Origin: Pisolithus tinctorius
Lineage: Eukaryota; Basidiomycota; Agaricomycetes; Boletales; Pisolithaceae
DNA length: 64,000 nucleotides
Assembly (NCBI GenBank): GCA_024663395.1
Contig: JANFAH010000017.1
Location: 186,001 to 250,000 of the forward strand
Direction: 5' to 3'
In this document: positions 34,785 through 46,787 of the stretch, in pieces
How the letters are laid out: every line of letters starts with the position of its first letter
How positions within the stretch are numbered: the first letter of the stretch is position 1
Position numbers and translations under genes: made by a program
Notes under the pieces: generated by a model
Told to the model about the DNA's origin: nothing
The model's database searches: none
What the model saw: the letters and a program-made list of their open reading frames with translations, nothing else

Positions 34785-36345
34785 ATGCTAATGACTTGTC
34801 ACGGATCTAGGAAATTTGCGACAGACTCTGTACGCGACCTCATCGCTAGGACGGATGAGATTCCGATGACCCTCATCAGCATCAACATGTTCTTAAAGTG
34901 GCATGAAGACCTCGGCTCAATCAACCACCCATGGCCTGAGTGGAAGACTGCCCTAGCCCCTTCCAAAACTGACATCGCCAACCACAAGTGGCTCGACATC
35001 GTCGAGCGTCGATATGACTACCACCAGTTGGGCCTCCCTATGCCCCATGTGGTGCCAACACCAACACCACCCACTCAAGAGACCGAAATGCCTACAAGCG
35101 ACAAAGGAAAACAGAAAGCGACCAAGGTGGAGGTGGAGCAAATGATAGTGGAGGGCTCGCACAGGATGGAGGTGGATGATGAGGGTGAAGAGGAGGTGCC
35201 AGAGAAGGAGGACGAGGAGGAAGAACCAGTACGAGGCAGGCAGAAGCGCCAAGCTGCCGCGAAAATGACAACCTGTCGATCCAGACATCGATCCCACACT
35301 ACGAAGGCAACAGTGGAAACTGACAATGAAGACGATGTTTCCTCTCAAGGCCAATCAAAACACAAGCCTTGTCCACCGTCAGACGGACTATATGGTCGCG
35401 CTGCCTTAGCTTTCAGAAGGATGCCTTCCCCTGACCCCAAATCCTGCGAGTCATGCTGCAGATGCAAGGTCCGATGCTACAGGAACCCCAGGAAGCCCTG
35501 CTTCCTGTGTGATGGTTGCAAGATTCGATGCAACCATGCCAAAGGTGGCACTACCACTCCAACTCGACAGAATCCATTGTGAGCCAGGGGGAAAAAGCGA
35601 GTTCGAAGTCTGTCCCCGACGATGGAGGCCCAAGAACCCCAAAGCCCAGCGGAACATCCCCAAAAGCAACATGTTTCAATGGCTTCCAAAGCCATCAATA
35701 CTGGGGTTGGGCCCTCCAACCAGGGAAAGACGATCCCTGAGGGATCTTCACTCAGTACATTTCCAATTTCATGTATTTACTGCTGACTCAAATTTTATTC
35801 AGAGATTTGTATTCCTGCATTCAAATGTGGGGATTCATGCCCAATCCCAGCTGCTGTACGAGCGGATTTGATCATCGAGGTTGGCCCATCTGTTGCGCAG
35901 GAGGTACAGGAATCTATGGTAGCAGGTCCATTTAACCACTCCACATCTACACTAAGTATTGTCATTAACCCTTGTATTCAAAGCAGAAACCCGCCCATCG
36001 ACAATGGTGGCACCCATCCAACCCACAACCGCTGCAACTCCCAGCGCACCGTCACCTGTCTGTGCCCCAATTGCCAATGTTTTGCAAACGTCCAACACAA
36101 TCAAACAGCAAATCAAAGATTTGGAATGTTGACTCTGCGATGCTGAGGCCCACCGCCAATACTATGAGGATCGAATGTACGATTTCCAAATACAACAGGA
36201 CAAGACCATGCAGATGCTGGACAGGATGGCATGTGAGCTGGAGGCTCTGCATCTTCAGGTGTATGGACGACCATTGGGTGACAACCTCATTGATCTCTTT
36301 GGGCCTCTGGCAGATGAGACAAGGGCGGATAGGACAGCAGGGTGA
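34785..36345 (+). pseudogene. Cys-rich, acidic and coiled-coil protein gene
   Basis: ATG at 34785 starts a helical domain with tryptophans (MFLKWHEDLGSINHPWPEW, HKWLDIVERRYDYHQLG). A charged acidic tract follows (EEEVPEKEDEEEEPVRGRQK), then two cysteine clusters, CESCCRCKVRC and CFLCDGCKIRC, near 35446-35530. The first block stops at 35582, possibly spliced away by the GTGAGC donor there. Another block (about 36005-36345) reads QQIKDLEC, a TGA at 36130, then DAEAHRQYYEDRMYDFQIQQ and MLDRMACELEALHLQVYGR to a stop, a coiled coil. The combination of CxxC...C cluster and coiled coil resembles the antisense genes in the gypsy elements at 49517 and 54313. It may bind nucleic acid through zinc; this is inference. 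Confidence 0.5.
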
Positions 36346-36639
36346 ATGAGGCCATCTATAATTTTACTCCTCTGTGGTATATACAATGGTTTTTTACATT
36401 TCACATTTTAATTGACCACTGCAGCCGCATCATATACTCAACATTTACTTAGAATGAGAAAAAGACAATGGCTAGACAGCCAACAGAATTGTGAAGGATA
36501 ATCTCATTCTACTAAAACAACAGCTGATGTATCCCAATAGGCAGAAGCTTAGCGAATGCATGGCTTTGCAATATAGCATAGTTAACATGAAGCTTAAAAA
36601 ATGAGATAGCAGGATGGTCTCATTCTGCTAAAACCGGAG

Positions 36640-37000
36640 TCGATGGAGCCTGATAGATGGAACCCGAATGCATGGGCTATGCTATTTACAGCGTTCACTT
36701 GGGATTTACAAAACACGATAAAGGCTAATAATAGGATAACAATGCAAAGAAAAATGTCAGCCTGCGAAAACAGCATTCCATGGATCCCAATAGACACATC
36801 TGAGTCTGCTAATACGGCCACTGATGAATCCCAATAGACGGACACCTGGCGAATGAGTGGCTATGCTATTTACAGCATTCACTTGGGAGTTACAAAACAA
36901 GATAACAGCTAATAATAGGATAACAATGCAAAGGAAGATGTCAGCCTGTGAAAACAGCATTCTGCGGATCCCAATAGATGGAACCCTTCCAAATGAGTGG
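36640..37000. repeat. Tandem repeat, ~194-bp unit, two good copies
   Basis: The block TGCTATTTACAGCRTTCACT ... AATAATAGGATAACAATGC ... GTCAGCCTG(C/T)GAAAACAGCATTC occurs at about 36670-36780 and again at 36866-36965. Shorter related pieces (CCCAATAGRCGGAA, GGATCCTGATAGACGGAACC) extend from 36440 to 37160. No gene is visible in this stretch. Confidence 0.8.
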
Positions 37001-37160
37001 CCTGCGCAATATGCAAGGTTGATATGGACTGTCTCGACCTGCTAACATGGAATTCAATGGATCCTGATAGACGGAACCCTTCAAAGTGAGCGGACTGCAT
37101 GAGATGCAAGGCTGAGAGCAATTGGTCATCGGATGCAAATGCAAAGCAATATTCTCATTG

Positions 37161-37657
37161 CACTAACATAGGATCCAAGGTATGACCACAGGTTGGACAT
37201 GTGCAAACGAGCAGAGAGTGAGATTCGCAAGGTTCAATTCAGGGAGAAAGTTGCATTCTGCTATTGTAGGAGCCAATGTATTTCGATAGGCAGAAGCTTG
37301 GCAAATGAGTGGATAAATATTTCTCAGCAGATGGAAATACCACCAAGGGCATTCAGCCAGTCACTAGTGCCCAATTCACCCTCTGCATTGAGCAATAAAT
37401 ATTCTGTTTCCCAGCAATGGTTTGTTGCCATTCATCTCAGCCTGTGGACACATGAGCCTTTCAAGACAGACAATATACATATGCATGTCATACCAGACAT
37501 ATCCACAATGGAGATAAAACATGTGAAAGGTAAATGAATGGGCTAGCTTGCCACTGGGCATCTCCTGCGAAGTACCCACTGACCTGCCCATCAGCTACAG
37601 GGCGGAATGCAAGGGCAGGGGATGGAAGCTGCAGGTTCACATTGAGCTAACATTTAA
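37161..37657. other. Stretch downstream of the KDZ gene
   Basis: Nothing certain. An open frame at 37193-37537 (+) has no recognisable domain or splice context. This is where the 3' untranslated region and any terminal repeat of the KDZ element on the minus strand would be expected, but none was identified. Confidence 0.3.
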
Positions 37658-40600
37658 CTACAAATCTTTCTCCAGGACACACTGAATATCAGTCATATTC
37701 ATGGCCTGCCATTTGTGTTCGGCATGCTCAGCCAACCTCGAATACATCATCCTCTGCCTCACTGCATAACACTGCACCCCAGGAGCTCCAATAGTGCTGT
37801 TTCCCATCTGTATCTTATGCCATTCTTTTGCTCAAAATCTGAAGAAACTTATAGCCCATTGAAATTCTGATATTACGAGCTCTTCCTCTTCTTCCCAACA
37901 ATCTTTGATGGATTTTGCTCACAGCCAATGAATGCGATAAACTAATTGAAGCAAATTCATCAACCTTAAAGCACTGTTGAACAGTAAGGTCAACATACAT
38001 TCAGACATCCAACTCTTTGATTCTGTGTCCCGTGGGACGTTGATCGACCAAAACCATGGAAGATGGGTTCTGTGGTGCTCCTGTGCATTTTGGGAGAAGG
38101 CTGCTGTCTGCACAGCCAGGTATTCTTTATGAAGCTCTTGATAACGTCCTAAGATATCTGCACCTGCACCAAGTGCAACCATGGCATCTCTGCATCGATT
38201 ATAAATCATGGCCTGTTTTTTTACTGAGACATTGATAGTGCAGATCATATCCCAGGCCTGAGTTTTCATAGAATAGCTCTTAGCTGTGCGCACCACCCCC
38301 CGAAAGACAGCCGCCTTGTCTGCCAACGTAAGATGGAGGCCATGTAGCACATCATTAGCTTGACCTGTGCGAAGCTTCAGCTCCATTTCTGCAAGATTTT
38401 GAAGCCCTCGAGCTCGACATGTGTTAATGCCAAGAGCAGATGGAAGCGGCAATTTGTCCTGCAGTCCTGCCAGGGTTCCATCTGAGGTGGGCAACTCATC
38501 CCCCACATTGTCCAGCCAACCATCATCTGAAGCATAATCCTGCTCAGAATTTGTGTCAAGAAACGCAGTCAGCTGTACGGATTCGCTGGTGGAAGTGTTG
38601 GAGCCTGCTTCAAGGTGCAGCTTCAAGTACATCACAGCATCCGTGATAAAACCTGATTGTTCAGATGAAATGCAATCAGCATGGCATGCCATAGCCAATT
38701 TTTTCAATTCCAATGCCCATTCCCCGATGTCCTTTCTGTCCATGTGAAGTGAGGTTATGGCCTCTTCTAAGCGTAAACTGCGCGCTAGCCAACTAGCCAC
38801 TCCATGTAGGCTTCTGCTGGGTCTTGGTTCCTCCAATCACGTTAGTTCGATGGCATGCACTGTTGGTGCTTCTCGTGATATGTATGTATTTTGCATTTAT
38901 CCAAAAAGGTGGACACCATACCCACCCTTAATTGAACTTCGAAGATGTCCATGGCAGATGGGTCAGTGATGCGATCTTGCAGTGCATGAATCTCTTGCAT
39001 TCGCCAGCTGTCTCGCTGCTCTGCAGTCAAGGCTTCATCTAGCTTTACATATGCCTGCCTCACCAATGGCACTGCTGCTCGAGCCGCTTTGAGCTTCCAT
39101 GATAGGCTATCCACTTAATCTTGGATGTCAGAGAGTGCGCTGCAAGTGGATGCTCAGACTAACCAATCCAAATCATCTTCATGAAGTTGGAATCATTCAT
39201 CTGGAAATCCAGCAGTTCTTGGCGATGTGGTGAGGTCATCCCACATGCAGATGTGGATGCCATGTTAAGGATGGACCACAATGTTTCAATGATTTCTCCA
39301 TCTACCCATCCGGCCCCCTTGATGAACAGCAGGGCATACCGGGCATAACATTCCTTCTTGTGCCCATGCACATGCCATATGCCAATTCCAGGGATAATCC
39401 GAAGCGATGACAGGATATCAATCCACTCACTTCGACCCACACACTTCCACAGATTCATCATGTAGGAGCAGTTAATGTCGTAGAAGCAAACCACTTGTTT
39501 GATCCCTTCCATATTGTATCCCAATGCATTTGCCAAAGAGTAGTCCATGTTCAACTGTCTGCAGCGCCATCAGCAGGTGTCAAAATCGACAATTCAACCT
39601 CATACCTTTCTCCTTTTTGGAAGTCAACAACACAATGCAGATAAAAGCATCTGTGCCGTGTGCATGCAGTCGCCCCAATTCTGGTCGCATGAAGCTTTCC
39701 CCGGGCTGTGTTTGCCTGACTGATAGCTCTGTGGTTGTTGCAGGTGGATTTCTGTGCCTGAGCTCAGATCATGTTTTGCACAGGTTGAATGAATTCATAC
39801 CTTCGCGATATGTGGAGTGGCCTTCAAATAGTCCACATAGTGTGGATTGGTCACCATATAACCTAGTCCATCCATCAACCACACTTGATCTTCGGATGTC
39901 TGCTCATGCATGTGTTCCGCTTTAAAGTTTCCGTCCATTACTACTGTGTGGGTGAACTGCCAGCTGGAGAAGGTCAGCATATGAGGATTGCAGTATTGGA
40001 GCAGCTTACTGGTCCAAATCCTCATTGGTATCAACATTTATTCCAGGCTGGGGGCATGCTGCGCAAAATAATGCCAGTCTGCCTTTCTCTGCTGACCTGG
40101 TTGTCCCGCGGAATCCATTCCATTTAAGTAGCTTGAGGTATCGCCATTTCTGCACAACCCGTAGAAGCTCACGGTATCTATCCTGATTGACCCTTCAGAT
40201 ATTCCAACACTTGGAACCAAAATACCAAATCTTACTGGAACTAGGTGTGGAAACACACTGGATGTGATCTGACGCAACTTGCTGTAATAGTTCATACCGG
40301 ACATTCCACATTCCAGGTTGTCCCTCAGGAAGTCATCCAGAACTGCGAATGTGAATGCAGTGCTTGGCTTCTCAAACATTGAGGGAAATAGTTTGGCTCT
40401 GAGTAACTGTATGTATCGGGCTTCTGCAGTCTCGCATTCACACCAATTCACTACAATGAAATGAACACCTGTGACATCCACGATGGTGAGATATCTTGAC
40501 CCTGCTGGAGGACAGAGGTGCTTTGGGTTTTCTTCGATATCTTCCACATCTTCCCACTCTTGATCATCCATGGGCAGAGGTTCACCTGCTGCTTGCTGGG

Positions 40601-40870
40601 CTTGTGAGATTGCATGGGGACAGGGTGCTCCACCATGTCCCAGGTGCAACCAAATGCCAGTCTGTGGGTCTTGATGTGAATGTAATTCTGGGCAACCAGC
40701 TGATCTCTCACCATATGGAGGGCAGATTCCTTGTAGAAGTCCCCTGTCCACTGTTGGATCCTGTGGAAAGGCAGACTCTCATGACTCTTCCAGCAACATT
40801 CTGTGCAGAATCGGGGCTGATGCAAGCAAGAGGTCAGTTGTTAGAAACACTACTGCTAGTGCAAGTCACT
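37658..40870 (-). pseudogene. KDZ-family DNA transposase with N-terminal Cys cluster, one late TGA
   Basis: Read on the minus strand. The N-terminal exon has CTECCWKSHESLPFHRIQQW, the cysteine cluster that accompanies KDZ transposases, then SRYLTIVDVTGVHFIVVNWC, an intron near 40190-40242 and GRLALFCAACPQPGINV. The catalytic region follows: VVMDGNFKAEHM (first Asp, about 39930), QVWLMDGLGYMV, KSTCNNHRAISQAN, DFQKGER, intron, QLNMDYSLANALGYN, VVCFYDINCSYMMNLW (second Asp), IPGIGIWHVHGHKKECYARY and GAGWVDGEIIETLWSILN (Glu region). A long helical C-terminus follows, with WFWSINVPRDTES and VYRIHWL. A TGA at 37833-37835 breaks the last exon after ISFFRF. All catalytic motifs are present and most exons are open, so decay is recent. 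Not every intron was placed. Confidence 0.85.
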
Positions 40871-41171
40871 TTATCATTTAGCTGTATTGATGTCAGTACC
40901 TTAACACATGTCAGGGCGTAAATACAAATGCAACTACACTAGCCTTGCGCAATGCATGGCACTGCCTTCTTATTACCACTCAATCCCTGCCCACACATTC
41001 CCTTTCTGCTGCAACATTACCTGGGTGCTTTGCCTGGATTATGATGGTGAATTTGGATGCTATATTAGCTTATGTAGGTGAAACAAGATGTTCAGTATCA
41101 ATATAAGTATGGATATGATTGGGCTAGCCAACTGACAGCCCGGATGCAAACCGGGAGCTAATCCACCTTTG

Positions 41172-41284
41172 GGTGGGATCCTGTCAAAGAGATCAGCATG
41201 ATTGGATATTTCAGTTGCTTCACGGAGCTCCTGTCAAAGATATCAGCCTGATTGGATATTTCAGTTGCTTCACAGAGGTCCAAA
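41172..41284. repeat. 54-bp tandem duplication
   Basis: CCTGTCAAAGAGATCAGCAT followed by GATTGGATATTTCAGTTGC and TTCACGGAG is repeated directly with CCTGTCAAAGATATCAGCCT at the start. Two copies, few differences. It lies in the intergenic gap between the KDZ gene and the plus-strand gene at 41437. Confidence 0.9.
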
Positions 41285-41436
41285 CGAATTCCTTGGCATG
41301 ACCATACTAGTACTGAAATGCATTGAGACCAAACAAGGGCATGAAAAAACTTAGCAGCCAACCATCTATTATACACCATTATACATCATACCACATCATA
41401 CTCCATAGAGTCCCAGTATGAATCAGACACCTGGGA

Positions 41437-43942
41437 TCAGATGGAAAGAGATGATGCTGATGGTGAGCAAGATATAGAACCATCAGATGTGGGGGAAAGG
41501 GAGGAAGAAACATTTGAAGTGGAAGAGTTGGAGATCCTTGGGCACTGACGCCAGGAATGGAGGCAAGCAGGGAAGAAGAAGAAGCCTGCAGTTCTGCTAT
41601 CTATATGGGAGGAGATGCAGGGATTGGACAGGAACAAAGAGTTGAGAGGGAGCAAAGTCCTGACCAAGTGCAAGGTATGCTCTAAAAGTTCTGATGTGGA
41701 TGCTCACAATTCAAAGCACCCTTGTAGCTAATACAAGATTGGTTGAATAAGCCCCTCTGTTCAAAGAAGCCCCGCATTACCCTTAGATCCAGTTACAAAT
41801 ACTCTGTGTGGGCAGTGGTCTGCGAATTGTACCAAGAGCAAATACAGGAGCTTGCAAAAATGAAAGTAGAAGAAGGCAATACCCATGGAAGCAAGCAGAT
41901 CCAACAGTATCAGAATGCATTGACGGCTTTTATTCAGGACGACCTGACAGAGGAACAATTGGCTGCAGCTGAAGATATAGTGGAAAGGTGGAATGGGTGG
42001 GAAGGCCCTGTGCCAGAGACAAAAGCAAGGTGTGATTTTATGAGGTCAACTTCCCAGTCTTCAATTTATCCTGGTTCCCAGGAATGCAGCCAAGTATGGG
42101 TACAAGTATGTCCAAAACTTTGCGATGGAGATGTGGAGATATTGCAGAATTCGCATAGTGTGTATGGCTGGGTGGAAAAATGAGGAGGGAACTATACAGG
42201 CATGCATGTGAGTCCACCATATTCTCCTCTAGGCCTGGGTAAGACTCATGCAATGACAGTATGGACTTCAATAACGAAATCATGGATGGGATCCCCTTCA
42301 ATGATGTCTGCACACTGGAAGGAAGCTGGAGAGAGTACCTTGGGGAAACATTTGAGGAACCAGGAACACCACCTGAGCATGATGGCGAGTCAAGTCCCGA
42401 ACGTGCTTGGAAACAGACAGTGGCCAAAGCAACCAGGATGGGCAAGGTTGACTCTGTGAAATTGGTGAAAAATGCCAATGGAGAGATTTGGATTGGAGAA
42501 ATCGTGGGCCTTCGCCGGGACCAACTACAAAAAGCGGTTTGCGGATTTATGACTGCTCACTACCATGAGTGGCCAGAGTATTTAGTCTCCTCAATCTCTG
42601 ATGAGTGCTATCAGGATTAGCATGTGGAAATCCCTCGTCAGCAGTGCCATTCAAGAACTTTGGTCATCATCAAGTGGATATGATAGCAGCCCGCCATCTT
42701 CCTGAAGGATTTACCTTTGACCACAACCCAAGTCACATGTGGACAACAACAGCTACCCAGCTGCTGTCCTTTTGGCGCAAGTGACAGGAAACCCATCCAA
42801 ATGATGTGTTTGGAGTTCAGAAATGGATTGATCGATCTGGTGAGCTGCAGCCACCAGTGGATAGAACTTTGGTACCCCTCCAGGTTGTGAGGCAGCAGAA
42901 ATACCAATAGACACCTGCCCCCAAATACAAAATGAATCCTGGAAGGAAAAATGTCAAGGGCAAGGGTAAAGTGCAGGAAGAGGGAGTGGCGGATGATAGT
43001 GTGGATGATAGTGTGGATGATAGCGCGGATGACAGTTTGAATGATCACAGCGAGGCTGAGGGGAGCGATGTTGGAACAGATGATCCCTCCACTAAAAAGG
43101 TGCACCATGTGTGATTTTCATGCACGGCAGATCAGCACTAATGCGATTCCGGTCTTCAGGTATCTGGCGGGAGGCAAAACCGTGCCAAGATACCATTCCC
43201 TTCTCGTTCCCGCTCAAATCCCCCACCAGCTGATGGTTCCCATAGTGAGCAGCTCTCTGCACCTCCAGCCCATGCAAACACCCCGGTGCATCGTCCACAA
43301 AATAAAGCGCTAGCTGACAATAATGGGAGGGAAAGCAACGGCCATGATTCCGATGATGAAGCTGATGAAGACACTTATTTGCCCACCCTATCCAATTCTA
43401 AGAAATCAGCAACATCCCTGAATAGTGAGCTTCCTGCTGTAACTTGTATTCACAGCAAACTCTGATCTGCACTCAGGGAGCGAGTACACAACTGAACTAC
43501 AGGACCACTCAGAATACGCAGATGCAGATGGATTAGAGAGCATTCCTTTCACCGACCTCCCAACTGAGGAGGGGTCAACGAGCAGAAACAAAGGTGGAAA
43601 GCTGAAATCCGCCCTGAAGCGCATGCACAAGGCAAGTTCAGTCATGTTGAATCAGTTGTCATGGCTAACAAGTTTGCATTGTGTGTTAAGTCGGCTCTGT
43701 CAGAATCGAGTGAGCCAGACATGAATCAACATCGACCTGGGGCCAAATACTCATCCAAGTCCAACAATAATGGATCTGTGACCTCCAATGCAGCATCTGC
43801 GAATGTGAAACAGGGCATCCCTGGGAGCACCTGGAAGTCACCTCGTGTCAGAAAGGCCCTTGCAAGGCCAGGTGCAGATGTTCCATCTCCTGATGCAAAG
43901 AGATCACGCAAGCAAACAGGCAGCAATCAGAAGCAGAAGTAG
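41437..43942 (+). pseudogene. Uncharacterised multi-exon gene, broken by C-to-T type stops
   Basis: ATG at 41437 starts an acidic stretch (MERDDADGEQDIEPSDVGE). TGA at 41546 interrupts it before RQEWRQAGKKKK. The next exons read KPRITLRSSYKYSVWAVVCE, DDLTEEQLAAAEDIVERWNG and, after an intron near 42047-42070, KYGYKYVQNFAMEMWRYCRI. Further on are FNNEIMDGIPFNDVCTLEGS, GLRRDQLQKAVCGFMTAHY, HLPEGFTFDHNPSHMW and TQLLSFWRK, then TGA at 42782 and TAG at 42908. A charged, repeat-bearing tail (VDDSVDDSADDSLNDHSEAE) and a basic C-terminus (SPRVRKALARPGADVPSPDA) end at 43942. Proteins of this style accompany transposase genes in Agaricomycetes, but no function is known to me. It is divergently arranged with the KDZ gene and may share its promoter region. 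Confidence 0.5.
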
Positions 43943-44560
43943 TTGTTGAATCCCTCAAACATTCAGAGTGGAAGCCTTTTTTGGAACTCGTGTACAGTCT
44001 ATAGAGGGCTTACCCTAGTTTTACACATTAGAATACAAGTGTATGGAATGTATGGTAGCTCATGACACCATGGTGGTTGTGAGAGGCATCTTTGATATCG
44101 GAGAGAGAGATAGTTAAGCGGGACAGGTCAACGTATTGGCCATGTGGAAGCGACTGGTAGCTATCTATGTAGGGAGATATTGCTGCTCATCTCCCATGTA
44201 TTGCTGTTACCCAAAATTTGGCTCCACCCGCCATTGTCCAACCTTGCTTCCCATGGTGTGAATGATATTCTCACCATTGTTCCTACAAGTGTAAATCTTG
44301 ATTGATCATTGAGCTATCAGTGAACCCATCATTGTCGAATATGTCCACTGAACAGTCCCACCAAGTTCATTTCCATCGTCAAGGTGAGGTTGTCTTCATT
44401 GGTGGATCCAGCGACCTAAGCCATCCACAGCTAATGTAAGACCAATCAAGCCAAGGCAATCTAGCTCCTGTGTGAAGCAGTCCAAACATCTGGAGGAGAG
44501 GCTAGTATGACTGTGTGAGCTGCGAGAGCCAACCCTGCCACCAATTGTCTCAAGTGGAAG
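43943..44560. other. Intergenic stretch
   Basis: No gene is supported. Sequence is of average composition with a GAGAGAGAGATAG run near 44101. It separates two plus-strand genes. Confidence 0.3.
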
Positions 44561-46448
44561 GGCGGATATGGCTGGATCGAACATCGATATTGCGGCCAGT
44601 GAGTGAACATGATTTCTCTCCAAGCTCAACAACAAAGTTCTTTTGCTATAGATTCATCTGAAAGTTTGCTGGCTCAGTTCCTGCAGGAAAGGGAGCCAAC
44701 CACTCTGGCAGAGGGCGGAATTGCGGCCAGTAGGTTGGCATGATTGCCCTTCAAGCTAACGAACAAACTAATTTTCTAGTAATGGATCCACACAAAAACT
44801 TGATGAATCAGTTCCTGAATGAATGGGAACCCACTGCTCCCCCAGCAGATGGTATGAATGTGGATCTACTCGAGCAATTGCTGAATGTGCAGTAACCATT
44901 GGCACCACCAGTCACAGATGAGAAATTGAACAGGATGGACAGGTCTTCAACACCTGCACAAGACATGACTATGCAGGTCGATTTTCTGGCAGACTTGCAG
45001 AATGTGCGGGAACTGTCTCCTCTGCCCATCACCCACGAATCATCAAATCTGAGGGACCCATCTCCTCAACCCAATTCTCCGACTAACCTGCTTGCTCAAT
45101 TGCAGGATATGAGGGAACCAACACCTCCCCCACTCATTTCAAATGTACCTGTCAAATCTTTTGACTTGACAGTTGATGAGGACAATGGCGGAAACCATTC
45201 GACTTTTGGCATGCCTGAACGATCAGAGATGAGGGATCCTTTCCAAGAAATATGCAATGGTGAGCATTTATTTGGTTCCATTCATGTGATCGGTGATATC
45301 CATTGATTATGTAGGTGAACTTCCATCCGAACAGCAATCACTTCAAATGGAACAATGGGGATTGGCACCTGTTCCGCATTGCGATCAGGGTATGGGCATG
45401 AGCTTAATCTGATATGCCATTGACATTGATAATTGTAGTCCTGCACACCTTACATGCCATGGTATCTCGCTACCGCAGAAACACCACTCCCAGTGACACG
45501 CCATTCGATCCCACCCTTGATAGGCACCTTGTGCATGCTGCGAATGCCATTGTGAGAGAATTGGGCACAGCTGCAAGGGACCAGTATGGTGCAGTGTCTC
45601 AGGGCCTTCGACTCATCAATATGCTGGATTTGATGGAAGTCATTTGTTATCCATGTTCTGCCTTTGAAAATTGTCCAGAGCCATTCATCGCCAGCCAATC
45701 ACACCCATCTCGCCAGTCTGTAGTAGAGATGGGTATCGTCTACTTGGTGTGCCAGATTGAGGTGGCCTCTGTACATCTGAAGCAGACTGCCGATATCGCA
45801 GGATGGCCCACACATTGGTTTGCAAACCTAGCGATGGACTTGGTAGGTTTTACATCAATTTTTCACAATGTGGGACTGATACATAATTCCTTCAGAATCA
45901 GCTTAATAGCTTGATTCTGGTGACAGTGTCACGTGCCAGCTATACTCCTCCCCTCCCAGCATGCTACCATGCGTACCTCAGACACCAAGATGATGAGGTT
46001 AGCTTCCGCAAGCAAATGCAGCTAATTCCCCTTAGCACATTTTGCATAATCAACAATATCAGAACCATCATCCCACATTGGACCCTGTACACAGCTGATC
46101 CCAATTTCGGCTTTGCATTCCCTTGGTGGCTATATCGTTCTGAGGAATATGCAGCGGATTCCCAAAGATTGCAAGGCAAAGGATTGTTTTCTGCGGCTTG
46201 GGTTTTTTTTAAGGTATGCTGCTTATTCTCGTCGCTGCAAATCATTGATGATGGCCCAGGGCTTATGGCCATTGCCTGAGGCGCCAATTGCAGACTGTCT
46301 CGATGGCCATATCGAGGAGCAGGTAAACTACTGCATCAAAAATATTCGGAAATATGCCAATGTTGTCCGTGGTCAGGGTCGACAAATTGACCATTTCTAC
46401 ACTAGGTGGTGGGAATTGCATGGGTTGTTGGGCATGCCACTTCAATAG
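44560..46448 (+). CDS. Uncharacterised multi-exon gene with an internally repeated N-terminus
   Basis: Several exon-like blocks repeat a motif: SLLAQFLQEREPTTLAEGG (44660), NLMNQFLNEWEPTAPPADG (44790), DFLADLQNVRELSPLP (44980) and NLLAQLQDMREPTPPP (45085). The likely start is the ATG at 44782, though upstream copies suggest a longer first exon; a TAA at 44893 lies between copies and is probably intronic or a lesion. The C-terminal part reads RHLVHAANAIVRELGTAARD, GAVSQGLRLINMLDLMEV, SVVEMGIVYLVCQIEVA, GWPTHWFANLAMDL, an intron near 45845-45895, and HYTADPNF-like and WWLYRSEEYAADSQRL blocks. The last exon ends HFYTRWWELHGLLGMPLQ. No known domain was recognised. Neighbours are a KDZ transposase and a TET/JBP gene. 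Confidence 0.5.
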
Positions 46449-46787
46449 TTTATGTGTTTTTGACTGTGGAGTTGGTTGTATAGACATTGCTGTAAATGTT
46501 GATCATTTATGAGATGCCGCCCATTCACATGATGTCTGAACCCCTGCCCATCCATGCAATGTCTCACAATCCACCCATCTGCATGATGGCCTGAGTAGTT
46601 TTACTTTTGTTGCAGTTTTTGATGCAAACCCTTTAGCTCTGAGTACCTGCCCAATCTATGATGTATAAGCACCTGCCCATTTGCAAAATCTTGGCAACAC
46701 TGCCCGTCCAAAGTTTGAGAGCCAGCATATCCTAATAAAATACAAGATCCACATCGCCTACTAAATCTTACATTAAATTTTGCAGCT
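46449..46787. other. Convergent intergenic gap
   Basis: This gap lies between the ends of two convergent genes. Repeats of CCC(A/G)TCCATGCAATG and CACCTGCCCAT-like sequence occur (46550-46690). AATAAAATAC near 46734 could serve as a polyadenylation signal for the plus-strand gene. Nothing else was seen. Confidence 0.35.
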
